Positions 43,770-52,879 are shown, counted from the stretch's first letter. The stretch: 64,000 nt of DNA from CAYGDP01 sp964348665 (GCA_964348665.1 CAYGDP010000001.1:186001-250000), one strand, 5' to 3'. The notes: a model not told the origin generated them from the letters alone. A program made the numbers and translations.

Positions 43770-45703
43770 AGCCGCCAGAAAAAATCAATCCCTTCCTCGC
43801 CTGGGCCGAGCATTGGTTGGACAGGGTCCGGGATGCCTTCACGCGCCGGGGGAACATTCGTCGCATCAACGCGCTGGAGCCGACCATGAAGGCGCTGGAC
43901 GATCACCAGCTCGCCGCCAAAACGTCCGAGTTTCGCGCGCGACTGGAGCGCGGCGAAAAACTCGATTCCATTCTGCCGGAAGCCTTTGCCGTCGTCCGCG
44001 AGACCGCCCGTCGCAAGCTCGGGGAACGTCATTACGACGCGCAACTGATCGGCGGCATCGCCCTCCATCGGGGGTGCATCGCCGAAATGCAAACCGGCGA
44101 AGGCAAAACTCTTGTTGGCACGCTGCCGGTGTATCTGAACGCCCTCACCGGCAAAGGCGTTCACGTCGTTACGGTCAACGATTACCTCGCGCGACGCGAC
44201 GCGGAATGGATGCGCCCGATTTATAAACATTTGGGGTTGACCGTTGGCGTGATCCAAAATTCATCCACGTGGCAGGATCGTTGTGCCGCGTATCGGTGCG
44301 ACGTCACCTATGGCACCAACAAGGAGTTCGGGTTCGATTTTCTCCGCGATCAACTCCGCGCGCAGGCGCTCCGCAAAAATCCGCTCGGCTCGCCTCTGGA
44401 AGGACTGCTCTCCGAGATGCAACTGGAACGCGAAGATTTCTGCCAGCGACCGCATCATTTTGCCATCGTGGATGAAGTGGATTCCATCCTCGTGGACGAG
44501 GCGCGCACGCCGCTGATCATTAGCGGTCCCGCGCAGGCCAGTCAGGAACGCGCCACGTTCATGCGCGCGGATTGGTTGGCGCAACAGCTCCAACCCGATA
44601 CCCACTTCCGTCTTTTCGTACAAGAACGCGAGGTGGAAATGACCGGGATCGGATTGCAGGAGCTAAAACGACTCGGAGAACGGTTTCTTACGTTGGAAGA
44701 ACAGCAAACGGACTGGGAAAAACCCGTCCTGCTCGCCCTTCGCGCCCGCCACCTCTACAACCGCGACCGCGAATATCTCATCCAGGAAGGCAAGGTGCTC
44801 ATCGTGGATGAGTTCACCGGTCGCACCATGCCCGGCCGCCAATGGAGCGAAGGATTGCACCAGGCGATCGAATGCAAGGAAGGCCTCGCCATCAACCTCG
44901 AAACTGATACGCTCGCGCGCACCACCTACCAAACCTACTTTCGCCTCTATAAAAAACTCGCCGGCATGACCGGCACCGCCGCCACGCAAGCCCGCGAATT
45001 TCGCCAGGTCTACAATCTCCGGGTCGTCATCATCCCCACCAACAAACCTTGCATCCGACAGCTTTGGCCTGACCGCGTCTTTGCCAGCGAAGACGAAAAA
45101 TTCGCCGCCGCGTGTGACGAGATATCGCGCCTCCACAAACTCGGCCGCCCCATCCTCGTCGGAACGCGTTCCATCGAAAAATCCGAGCTTCTAAGCGAAA
45201 AACTCAAGGCTGTCGGCATCGAGCACGAAATCTTAAACGCCAAAAATCACGAGGCGGAAGCCAAAATCGTCGCCCTCGCCGGCCAACGTAGCCGCGTCAC
45301 CATCGCCACTAACATGGCCGGTCGCGGCACCGACATCAAACTCACCGACGGCATCGCCGCGCTGGGCGGTCTTCACGTCATCGCCACCGAGCGCCACGAG
45401 TCGCGGCGCATTGACAATCAACTTCTCGGTCGAGCCGCGCGTCAGGGCGACCCGGGGAGCGGCCAGTTCTTTGTCAGCCTCGAAGACGATCTTATCCTCA
45501 CCCACAACGCCGAACGCGCCGACCAATTTTACGAATTGCTCTGGGGCGAACAACCTTGGCGCCTGGCGCTCGCCCGAGTTTTCATCGCTTGGACCCAACG
45601 CAAAGTCGAGGCCTACCACTTTCGGATCCGGCGCAGCCTCCTCAAATACGACGAGTTCCGCAACAAAGCTTTCTACTCCCTCTACGGCTCCCAAGCGTCG
45701 TGA
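43766..45703 (+). CDS. SecA-related ATPase lacking the C-terminal domains (SecA2-like)
   Basis: The protein has 645 residues from GTG 43766, overlapping the M50 stop by GTGA. NBD1 with MQTGEGKTLVGTLP (Walker A) and VDEVDSILVDEARTPLIISG (DEAD region), the preprotein cross-linking region (~270-360), the FTGRTMPGRQWSEGLHQAIE motif and NBD2 (NMAGRGTDIKL, LLGRAARQGDPGS). It ends just after RRSLLKYDEFRNKAF, the beginning of the helical scaffold. The helical-wing domain, two-helix finger and zinc tail of normal SecA (~850-900 aa) are absent. It is therefore an accessory ATPase, probably dedicated to the upstream M50/HlyD genes. Confidence 0.9.
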   Translation: MKPPEKINPFLAWAEHWLDRVRDAFTRRGNIRRINALEPTMKALDDHQLAAKTSEFRARLERGEKLDSILPEAFAVVRETARRKLGERHYDAQLIGGIALHRGCIAEMQTGEGKTLVGTLPVYLNALTGKGVHVVTVNDYLARRDAEWMRPIYKHLGLTVGVIQNSSTWQDRCAAYRCDVTYGTNKEFGFDFLRDQLRAQALRKNPLGSPLEGLLSEMQLEREDFCQRPHHFAIVDEVDSILVDEARTPLIISGPAQASQERATFMRADWLAQQLQPDTHFRLFVQEREVEMTGIGLQELKRLGERFLTLEEQQTDWEKPVLLALRARHLYNRDREYLIQEGKVLIVDEFTGRTMPGRQWSEGLHQAIECKEGLAINLETDTLARTTYQTYFRLYKKLAGMTGTAATQAREFRQVYNLRVVIIPTNKPCIRQLWPDRVFASEDEKFAAACDEISRLHKLGRPILVGTRSIEKSELLSEKLKAVGIEHEILNAKNHEAEAKIVALAGQRSRVTIATNMAGRGTDIKLTDGIAALGGLHVIATERHESRRIDNQLLGRAARQGDPGSGQFFVSLEDDLILTHNAERADQFYELLWGEQPWRLALARVFIAWTQRKVEAYHFRIRRSLLKYDEFRNKAFYSLYGSQAS

Positions 45704-45709
45704 AAAGGA

Positions 45710-47056
45710 TTACTTCGCCTTCGGCGGATCGAGATCTGTTGCCAGCCATGCGGTCAGTTCATCACGCAATTGCTTCGTCAGCGCGGGATGTTCCGCGTGC
45801 AACGACCGCCGCTCGGCAGGGTCGGTTTCAACGTTGAACAATTCTGGTGTGGTATTGCCGGTAATGACAAGCTTGTAGTCGCCGCGCATCGCGGCGATCT
45901 GATTATATCCCTCAGTACGCCATTCCCAAAACAAAGTGCGCTCGGATGGCTTTTCTTTTCCTGTCCATACCCCAAGCAGATTGCGTCCGTCCACCTTCCA
46001 TTCAGCCACGGGCGCGCCGCCCGTCGCCGCCAGCACAGTCGGAAAGACATCAGTCATGTGAATTATTTCGTCCGAGAGTACTCCCGACGGCACGCGCCCA
46101 GGCCATCGCACCACCGCAGGCACCCGTATGCCACCTTCCCAGAGTGTTCGTTTCTGCCCGCGGAACGGTCGGTTACTGTCATGAAACGCCGACGCCCCCC
46201 GATTGCCGCTTTCGAACGTCGCCCCGTGATCGCTGGTAAAGATGACAAGAGTATTCTTCGAAACACCGGCGTCATCGAGCGTTTTCATCACCCGCCCGAC
46301 TTCCTTGTCAAGACGCGTGACGATGCCAGCGTACGCTGCATTGGCCGGATTGTTCGCGTCTTTCTCTGGAAATTTCCCTTTGAACCGAGCAGTTTCTTCC
46401 GCAGGCGCTTCGATGTGAAGATGCGTGGCGACGAGCGACAGATAAAGGAAAAACGGGCGCTCCTTGTTTTTCTGAATGAATTCCACGGCGCGATCGGTGA
46501 ATAAATCGTCCGCGTACCCGCTCACCGGCTTCTTTTCGCGTCCGAACCATAACTCCTTCGGAAATTTCTCCCACGCGTGCCGCGCGTCGGTGAATCCAAA
46601 GAATTCGTCAAAGCCGTGGTCGAGGGGATGAGTCCAATTCGGCATACCCTTCGGCGGAGCTCCGTGGTGCCATTTGCCGAAGAGCGCCGTTGTATATCCG
46701 CGCGAGTGCAGCGCTTCTGCGAGAGTCGTCTCACTGGCCGGCAGATCATCATTGTTGGCGCTCACGCCACAGTGAATCGTGTATTTCCCCGTCATCAACG
46801 CCGCGCGGCTCGGCGCGCACACGACCGCCGCCGTGTACCATCGGCGAAAGACCGTCCCTTGTTTGGCTAGTTTGTCCAGATTCGGCGTGCGCCACTCGCG
46901 TCGCCCATTGAATCCCACATCGGCCCAACCCAAATCGTCGGCGAGAATCACGATGACGTTTGTAGGCTTTGGCGGCGGCACCGCAAGAGTAGGTAGCGCC
47001 AACAATGCCGTGACGAACAGGCATGCTCGGAAGGTAAGAGGAAGGCAATGTTTCAT
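45710..47056 (-). CDS. Secreted arylsulfatase (type I, formylglycine)
   Basis: The protein has 448 residues with a signal peptide (~1-25). Metal site NVIVILADDLGWADVGFNG, modification motif VCAPSRAALMTG (Cys-x-Pro-Ser-Arg, the Cys converted to formylglycine), GKWHHG and FTSDHGATFE. It hydrolyses sulfate esters, probably on polysaccharides. No sulfatase-maturating enzyme is in the window. It is convergent with the SecA-like gene (6 bp apart). Confidence 0.94.
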   Translation of the reverse strand: MKHCLPLTFRACLFVTALLALPTLAVPPPKPTNVIVILADDLGWADVGFNGRREWRTPNLDKLAKQGTVFRRWYTAAVVCAPSRAALMTGKYTIHCGVSANNDDLPASETTLAEALHSRGYTTALFGKWHHGAPPKGMPNWTHPLDHGFDEFFGFTDARHAWEKFPKELWFGREKKPVSGYADDLFTDRAVEFIQKNKERPFFLYLSLVATHLHIEAPAEETARFKGKFPEKDANNPANAAYAGIVTRLDKEVGRVMKTLDDAGVSKNTLVIFTSDHGATFESGNRGASAFHDSNRPFRGQKRTLWEGGIRVPAVVRWPGRVPSGVLSDEIIHMTDVFPTVLAATGGAPVAEWKVDGRNLLGVWTGKEKPSERTLFWEWRTEGYNQIAAMRGDYKLVITGNTTPELFNVETDPAERRSLHAEHPALTKQLRDELTAWLATDLDPPKAK

Positions 47057-47072
47057 GGGTCAATAGATACTA

Positions 47073-48437
47073 TCACGGGCGCATGAATTCGCCTAGCGTC
47101 AGCCACCCTGCGCGGTCGGCGTCCTGGGTTGCATTGGCAAAACGCAGCGGCAACCCATTCGGGAGTGGATTAGCGACTCGCAACAACAGCCGATAACGAC
47201 CGGGCGGTAATGCGACAACATCGATCGCTGTTTCCCAGCGGCGCGGCGGATCAGCAGGCAAAAGTCCGGTCAATTTCCAATCCGTCGGCCAGGTCCGAAT
47301 CAGTTCTCCCTTTGTGTCCATCGCGCCTAGTTCCAGTCGCCAATCGGCGTAAAATGGCGCAACACCTTTATTATGCACCGTCAGTGCCACGGAAAGTTTT
47401 TCTGCGCGCGCCACGGCGGGAAAATCGGCCGTCGCGATATGAAATTCATAGCCCATCCGTCGCACCTGCTCGATCGCCCGCGCCCGCTGTTCGGCCGTCT
47501 GTTTTTTCCGGAACATCCCCGTGTCCATCAGCCACGTCACGTGGGTCTCGGCAACGCATTTCGCAAAATCTTGCGCGTGTTTGTGTTTTGGGTTGGCGTC
47601 GAAGATTCGTCCCCACAATTCAGGTCGGATTTCTCCGCCGACAGGATGCGTTTTCCATTTTTCAATCGCCACGGGTCCCGCCCGCTGCAGGAGCGCCAAG
47701 TAATACCAATCGTCATTCTTCTTGCCCGTTTCCAGCGTTGCCCACGCGAATGAATCGTCGTGATATCCAAAAGGCCTCCGGTCATTGGGCTCATACTCCG
47801 GATGGTTGTCACCCGCCGGATACCGCAACAACACCGGTGTGCGGGGAAACGCCGTTGCATACGCCTCCATCACCTCCCGCTGTACTTCCTTGGTTGCAAA
47901 CAGATCTTCCCGTGGATAATCGTGCCATTCCCCCCACTGGCCAAGTAGACCCGCTGTGATGTAGCCGATGCGCGAATCGCCATCGTAGCGCTTTCCCAAC
48001 GCGCGAATAAAATTCGTTAGAGCTGTTCTCAATCGCGGGTCGGTATAATCGGGCGTCGTTACCTCATCCTTCCCGTGCTTATACGAAAACGTCTTCAATC
48101 CCGCATCGAGCAAAAATTGCGGCGCACCGATTTGTTTGATGCCCGGATATTCGAGATAAATCCGAAAGATGGTCTGGTGACCGCGCGAAGCAACGTCGTC
48201 GAGCAGTTGATCGAGCGGCCGCCAATCAAATTTCTCCGCGCCTGTCATGAGCGCGCGTAGTGGTAAATAATTGAACTCCAAGCTGTGCGGAAATTTTTCC
48301 CCATGATCGCCCGAATACGGCACGAGTCCTTTGAGAGGATTGTCCGGTGGCGCCGGCGCATACGCCAATTCGCGAATTTCGGCGCGGGAGGGTAATCCAA
48401 TGCCAAAGACAACGAATATAGTCAGTAGCAGCTTCAC
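47073..48437 (-). CDS. DUF4832 (DUF4874) secreted protein
   Basis: The protein has 454 residues from GTG 48437 with GGGGGAG upstream, which gives a proper signal peptide (KLLLTIFVVFGIGLPSRAE). Mature part has the N-terminal NPLKGLVPYSGD segment, a TIM-barrel-like region (GYITAGLLGQWGEWHDYP), and a C-terminal beta domain, matching DUF4874/DUF4832. Such proteins are predicted glycoside-hydrolase-like. It is 16 bp upstream of the sulfatase and likely in one transcript with it. Confidence 0.85.
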   Translation of the reverse strand: MKLLLTIFVVFGIGLPSRAEIRELAYAPAPPDNPLKGLVPYSGDHGEKFPHSLEFNYLPLRALMTGAEKFDWRPLDQLLDDVASRGHQTIFRIYLEYPGIKQIGAPQFLLDAGLKTFSYKHGKDEVTTPDYTDPRLRTALTNFIRALGKRYDGDSRIGYITAGLLGQWGEWHDYPREDLFATKEVQREVMEAYATAFPRTPVLLRYPAGDNHPEYEPNDRRPFGYHDDSFAWATLETGKKNDDWYYLALLQRAGPVAIEKWKTHPVGGEIRPELWGRIFDANPKHKHAQDFAKCVAETHVTWLMDTGMFRKKQTAEQRARAIEQVRRMGYEFHIATADFPAVARAEKLSVALTVHNKGVAPFYADWRLELGAMDTKGELIRTWPTDWKLTGLLPADPPRRWETAIDVVALPPGRYRLLLRVANPLPNGLPLRFANATQDADRAGWLTLGEFMRP

Positions 48438-48495
48438 AGTCTCCCCCCTTCCACCCGAGGACACGGACCGCTCGTTTTCAGAAGGACAGATGTTA

Positions 48496-49290
48496 TCATT
48501 TGGCCGTCCCCCATACCTTGATCAGGACATCGTGGAGCGTTGGGTCGTGTTCCTTGAGTTCGGCGCGGACGAAAGGGTAGAAATCGTTTCGATAAAAGAA
48601 AGCCTCGGTGCCTTCGGCAAAATATTCCTTTTGATCCGTCAGGCCATAATGACGAACCTTTTTCCCGGTGTAGAGCAGCACTTTCTCGTAGGAGCCGGAT
48701 TGTTTCGCCTTGTTGTAAGCGGCCAGAATTTCCGCGTGATCAAAATCGAGCACTTGATCATGAAAGGCGTGGGCGAGTTCGTGAAGAACCACGGCTGGAT
48801 GCTTGAGCATCTCGCTGGCCGAGAGAAGCTCTTGGGCTTGCGTGATGTGAACCTTGCGCGCCAGCCGCGGGTCGTGTCCGTTATCCACCAACCAGCTCCG
48901 GCTGGGATGATATTGCATCGCCTTCAGCCGTGGATGGTCGTGCTCGATCCAGATTTCGACGGTTTGTAATTTCGCCAGCGGTTCTGGCGGGACGAGGATT
49001 TTGATGCGCTGCAAATGATTGGCCAGCATCACGAGCGCCTTGGCGCCTTCCTCCCGATGTTTCCCATCAATCAACGCCGGTTCGATATGAACCTTCCAAC
49101 CCTCGATATCACGCACCACGGGGTCGAAACGGACGGCCGGCGTTTTGTTTGCCGGAACCGACGTCTTCGATCGGCTCTCCTGGGCAGATGTCCAGTGGGT
49201 AGCGCCCCCCAGAATGAACACAGGCAGAAATGCAAACAGGATAAGCGAATATTGTCTCATTATTAATAACTTGAATCGTGTGAATCTCAC
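48496..49290 (-). CDS. Exported HExxH metallopeptidase-like protein
   Basis: The protein has 264 residues. Signal peptide or anchor ~12-36. Mature protein with a zincin motif HPAVVLHELAHAFHDQ (HELAH) and a downstream acidic YFAEGTEAFF that could give the third ligand. Ends with a helical DVLIKVWG tail. Its GTG at 49290 overlaps the stop of the upstream sulfatase (GTGA), so the two are coupled; an ATG ten codons in is an alternative start. Substrate unknown; the subfamily is not recognised with certainty. Confidence 0.8.
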   Translation of the reverse strand: MRFTRFKLLIMRQYSLILFAFLPVFILGGATHWTSAQESRSKTSVPANKTPAVRFDPVVRDIEGWKVHIEPALIDGKHREEGAKALVMLANHLQRIKILVPPEPLAKLQTVEIWIEHDHPRLKAMQYHPSRSWLVDNGHDPRLARKVHITQAQELLSASEMLKHPAVVLHELAHAFHDQVLDFDHAEILAAYNKAKQSGSYEKVLLYTGKKVRHYGLTDQKEYFAEGTEAFFYRNDFYPFVRAELKEHDPTLHDVLIKVWGTAK

Positions 49291-50705
49291 GGTTGCTTCT
49301 TGAGGTTCTCAATCTCGCTGATCAATTTTTTCAGCTCGGCGACCGTCGCGGCGTTAGCGGGATCAGTGGCAAGATTCTTGAATTCGCCCGGGTCGGTGGC
49401 ATGATCATAAAGCTCGACGCCTTTTTTGCCTTCGTCCCATTCGGTATAACGCCAGCGCTCCGTGCGAACGGTGCGACCCCAAAAGGCCTTGTCACCTTGT
49501 CCGCGCCGGGTCTGCGTAAAGGCGGGTTTAGTCCACGCAGCCTGCGGGTCGTCGAGCAAAGGACGGAGGCTCTTGCCTGCCAGGTTTCCCGGCACGGAGA
49601 GGCCGCAGAGATCGGCGAGCGTCGGATAAAGATCGAGCAGTTCAACGGTGCGCGCTGTCGCCTTGCCGTTTCCTTTCGCCCGAGGGTCATAGATAATCAT
49701 CGGCACGCGGGCGGAGTTTTCAAAGAGGCTTTGTTTCTGCCATTGTCCGTGCTGGCCGAGGTTGTAGCCGTGGTCGCTCCAGAAGACGATGATCGTTTTT
49801 TCTTCCAGCTTCAGCCGTTTCAACGCGTCGAGCACTCGACCGAGTTGCGTATCCATGAACGTGACGCTGGCGTAATAGGCGCGGATGAAGTTGCGCAACT
49901 TCTCATCATCGAGACCGTAATTGGGTGGCCGGACCCAAAACGCGGGCGGCGGGATGACGGCCATGTGTTCGGGCGGCTCTTTCGGCAGAGTAATTTTTTC
50001 CGGCGGATAAAAGTCGAAATATTTCTTCGGCGCGACGCATGGTACATGTGGCCGATAAAATCCTAGCGCGAGAAAGAATGGCTGATCTTTTCGCCGCTCC
50101 AACAACCGAATTGCTTCGGTCGCGCCAATGCCGTCGGTCTGCTCCTCGTCTTCGCCGTCGGCAGCCAGCCAACAGAGTGACGCGCCGAAATTCCCCGGTT
50201 TGCCTGTGTAATTGATGATGCTGGGTTCGTCGTCCTTGTCGCGCCCGCGCGGGTTGATGCACTGGTCCCACGACGCCCAATCATCGAGACTGCTCGTACC
50301 GATGTGCCCCGGCACATCGTAATGATACATCTTGCCAACGCGCGCTACAAAATAACCGTTCTTGCGAAAATGCTGCGGCAGTGTGGTGACATTCGGTATC
50401 GTCGTCCGAAAATCCGTCCGCAAATCAAACACACGAGTCGTGTCTGGCCGCTGACCCGTCAGAAGCGACACGCGGCTGGGGCTGCAGAGTGGATATTGGG
50501 TATAAGCGCGATCAAACCGCACGCCGCGAGCTGCGAGCCGGTCAACGTTGGGTGAGCGAACAAGCGAATTTCCATAACAGCCGAGATCATTGTTGAGATC
50601 GTCCACGCCGATGAACAGGACGTTCATCTTCGGCTTTGCCTCTTCGGCTTGCGCGAACGGCACAAAACTCCAAACCCCAATCGCCAAACTCCAAAGAACC
50701 TTCAT
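49287..50705 (-). CDS. Secreted sulfatase, iduronate-2-sulfatase-like
   Basis: The protein has 472 residues from ATG 50705, which gives the signal peptide MKVLWSLAIGVWSFVPFAQA; the frame is open much further upstream because of a heptanucleotide repeat. NVLFIGVDDLNNDLGCYGN, modification motif LCSPSRVSLLTGQRPDTTRV, the FFLALGFYRPHVPC segment and FWSDHGYNLGQHGQW place it near iduronate-2-sulfatases. Part of the signal peptide is encoded by AAACTCC-type heptamers. It is coupled to the HExxH gene. Confidence 0.92.
   Translation of the reverse strand: MKVLWSLAIGVWSFVPFAQAEEAKPKMNVLFIGVDDLNNDLGCYGNSLVRSPNVDRLAARGVRFDRAYTQYPLCSPSRVSLLTGQRPDTTRVFDLRTDFRTTIPNVTTLPQHFRKNGYFVARVGKMYHYDVPGHIGTSSLDDWASWDQCINPRGRDKDDEPSIINYTGKPGNFGASLCWLAADGEDEEQTDGIGATEAIRLLERRKDQPFFLALGFYRPHVPCVAPKKYFDFYPPEKITLPKEPPEHMAVIPPPAFWVRPPNYGLDDEKLRNFIRAYYASVTFMDTQLGRVLDALKRLKLEEKTIIVFWSDHGYNLGQHGQWQKQSLFENSARVPMIIYDPRAKGNGKATARTVELLDLYPTLADLCGLSVPGNLAGKSLRPLLDDPQAAWTKPAFTQTRRGQGDKAFWGRTVRTERWRYTEWDEGKKGVELYDHATDPGEFKNLATDPANAATVAELKKLISEIENLKKQP
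50665..50692. repeat. Heptanucleotide array inside the sulfatase signal peptide
   Basis: Four exact-phase 7-bp units (AAACTCC, AAACCCC, AATCGCC, AAACTCC) lie within codons for the WSLAIGVWSF part of the leader. Confidence 0.55.
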
Positions 50706-50744
50706 GCCGAAAACACCAAAACGATTTTGCAATCTGCACTCATT

Positions 50745-50800
50745 CTTGAAGTTTGAAGCTTGATGTTTCCCTGAAGTTTGAAGTTTGAAGCTTGAAGTTT
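50745..50800. repeat. Heptanucleotide array upstream of the sulfatase
   Basis: About seven units of CTTGAAG/TTTGAAG type, interrupted by a short CCC spacer. The array lies in the leader of the sulfatase gene (50705) and the reverse strand keeps an open frame through it. Confidence 0.55.
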
Positions 50801-50946
50801 TCATCGCCATTCTTCCAGTGCGATGAATGATGGCAAAGCTTCCGCGACCAAGCAAACTTTTTCGGCGGCGTATTTTCCCCTTGAAATTCCAGCCGGTTCG
50901 CGTCAACATGATACCCGTTCAAAATCTTTCAACGGAGGTATTGCCA

Positions 50947-51555
50947 ATGAAAACAACGATAGTAATCTCGATGATCGCCGCGCTCAGCCTAACTGCCGCA
51001 GCCCAGGAATTTAACGTGGACGATGAGGGTTTCATCCGGAACTGGCTCGTGCTCGGTTCCATCCCCGTCGAGTCCGGTGGCGGACAGGAAATCGGCGAGG
51101 AACAAATCAAGGACGAGGGCAAGTTGAAGCCGAAGGCGGGCGATAAACTCACCGTGCGCGGCGAGAAGCTGGAATGGAAAGCCGCGAAGGCCGATGATTA
51201 CTACTTCGACTTCAATGTCTGGCTCAAGCGCCCGGAAGAAGATAAGGCGCAAAACGTCATCGGGTATCTGGCCTGCACTATCGTCGCCGCCGAGGAAATG
51301 AAAGGCATCCAGGGACGGTTTAGCTCGAATGACCAAGGCCGTTTCTATCTCAACGGGAAAGAGGCCTTTACGTTCGACAGCACCCGCTCGATTGACAAAG
51401 ACCAAGACACCGTGGAGAATCTCACGCTCCAAAAAGGCGAGAACACCATCGTCCTTAAAATTATCAACGAGCAGAACAACTGGCAGGGCGCCCTTCGCTT
51501 CACCGACAAGAGCGGTAAACCCATCAAGAATGTCAAAGTCGCCCTCGCGAAATAA
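50947..51555 (+). CDS. Secreted protein of unknown function (202 aa)
   Basis: The ATG at 50947 follows CGGAGGT at 8-nt spacing; a longer frame upstream has no support. Signal peptide cut near AAAQE. Mature part: FNVDDEGFIRNWLVLGSIPV, FDFNVWLKRPEED, DQGRFYLNGKEAF and ENTIVLKIINEQNNW. This layout (FIRNWLVLGPF-type start plus a beta-sandwich) is common among Planctomycetota and Verrucomicrobiota carbohydrate-binding-like exported proteins. A binding role is inferred only. The NHL gene follows 39 bp on. Confidence 0.75.
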   Translation: MKTTIVISMIAALSLTAAAQEFNVDDEGFIRNWLVLGSIPVESGGGQEIGEEQIKDEGKLKPKAGDKLTVRGEKLEWKAAKADDYYFDFNVWLKRPEEDKAQNVIGYLACTIVAAEEMKGIQGRFSSNDQGRFYLNGKEAFTFDSTRSIDKDQDTVENLTLQKGENTIVLKIINEQNNWQGALRFTDKSGKPIKNVKVALAK

Positions 51556-51594
51556 TCCGTCGCGCGCTATGCTGGATGAGGGCGGGATCGAAAC

Positions 51595-52698
51595 GTGAAA
51601 TCCTCAATCGCGATCGTTTTGCTTCTTATCGCGGTTGCTGGCCGAGCCAACGAACCCATTTCCACCTTCGCCGGCTCCGGAGAGAAGGGACACAGCGGGG
51701 ATGGCGGGCAAGCAACGAACGCGAAGCTGAATAATCCGTTTGGTGTCGTGCGCGGGCCCGACGGTGCTCTCTACATTTGCGACACTGATAATCACGTCAT
51801 CCGGAAGGTCGCTCGCGACGGCATCATCACGCCGGTAGCAGGCAACGGCACGCGTGGATACAGCGGCGATGGCGGACCTGCGCTCAAGGCGCAACTGAAC
51901 GAGCCGTATGAGGTACGCTTCGATAAAATGGGAAATATGTTCTTTGTCGAGCGGCTCAATCACCTTGTCCGCCGCGTGGATGCAAAAACAGGAGTTATCA
52001 CCACCATCGCGGGCACAGGCAAGGCAGGTTTCAGTGGAGACGGTGGACCGGCAATCGCTGCGGAATTGAATCAACCGCATAGCATTCAGTTCGATGCCAC
52101 GGGCGATCTTTACATCTGCGACATCCTCAATCATCGCATCCGCAAAGTGACCATGAAGACCGGCGTCATTACAACATTTGCCGGTACAGGCGCGAAAGCG
52201 CGCACGCCTGACCCTTCGGCTGGCTCAGGGCAAGTGGGCGCGAAATTGGAAGGTACACCATTGAACGGACCGCGCGCGATTGATTTCGACCGAGACGGCA
52301 ATCTTTGGCTTGCCCTGCGCGAAGGCAATGCCGTGTACAAGATTGATATGAAAACGCTGACCCTTCATCACATTGCAGGCACGGGTCAAAAGGGGTTCAC
52401 GGGAAACGGCGGCCCCGCGAAACTGGCGACGCTCTCCGGCCCGAAAGGAATCAGCATAGCTCCGGGTGGCAACGTTTATCTCGCTGATACCGAGAGCCAT
52501 AGTATCCGAATGATAGATTTGAAAAAGGGTACGCTTGAGCTCGTCGCAGGCACGGGCGAGCGAGGTGACAGTACTGAGAGCGACCCGCTGAAATGCAAGC
52601 TCGCCCGCCCACATGGGATTTTTGTGGATACCAACGGCTCAATCTTCATCGGCGACAGCGAAAATCACCGCGTTAGGGTGATCCGGAATGTCAATTAG
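51595..52698 (+). CDS. Secreted NHL-repeat beta-propeller protein
   Basis: The protein has 367 residues from GTG 51595, with a signal peptide cut near AGRAN. Six NHL-like blades share the pattern GTGxxGxxGDGGPAxxAxLxxPxGIxxDxxGNLYxxDxxNHxIRK. The fourth blade has an odd TPDPSAGSGQVG insertion in place of the GDGGPA loop. Likely a periplasmic or surface binding propeller; ligand unknown. Confidence 0.88.
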   Translation: MKSSIAIVLLLIAVAGRANEPISTFAGSGEKGHSGDGGQATNAKLNNPFGVVRGPDGALYICDTDNHVIRKVARDGIITPVAGNGTRGYSGDGGPALKAQLNEPYEVRFDKMGNMFFVERLNHLVRRVDAKTGVITTIAGTGKAGFSGDGGPAIAAELNQPHSIQFDATGDLYICDILNHRIRKVTMKTGVITTFAGTGAKARTPDPSAGSGQVGAKLEGTPLNGPRAIDFDRDGNLWLALREGNAVYKIDMKTLTLHHIAGTGQKGFTGNGGPAKLATLSGPKGISIAPGGNVYLADTESHSIRMIDLKKGTLELVAGTGERGDSTESDPLKCKLARPHGIFVDTNGSIFIGDSENHRVRVIRNVN

Positions 52699-52740
52699 CC
52701 ACAAAAATCACGAAAAGACCCAAAAAGTTTTGTGTTCTTT
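52697..52740. repeat. GCCACAAAA-type intergenic repeat
   Basis: AGCCACAAAAATCACGAAAA starts at the NHL stop codon and runs 40 bp. It is a copy of the family also seen at 8200, 53920, 56166, 56260, 56737 and 57298. Confidence 0.45.
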
Positions 52741-52755
52741 GGGTATTCCACTCTC

Positions 52756-52879
52756 AAGGAGCGGCGACAGCTCCCCCGATGCGGTGCGTCGGGGTTCTTG
52801 TCGCCGAACCATCGGCAAATCGTCCTCGCCCCTGGCTCTGGCACCGCCCTCGTGGGCGACAGAAATGTCACCCCTCCTT
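52756..52879. repeat. AAGGAG/CTCCTT palindromic repeat, copy 1
   Basis: Begins AAGGAGCGGCGACA and ends GACAGAAATGTCACCCCTCCTT-like. The end arms are complementary (AAGGAG/CTCCTT), and GACA-GAAA-TGTC forms an inner hairpin. A shorter copy lies at 54032-54089. It fills most of the gap 52699-52906. Confidence 0.45.

Noticed and set aside
43766..45703. Housekeeping secA
   Set aside because: The C-terminal third is missing and the gene is coupled to an M50/HlyD module, so an accessory role is more likely.
50665..50800. CRISPR array
   Set aside because: The repeats are 7 bp without unique spacers and no cas genes are present.
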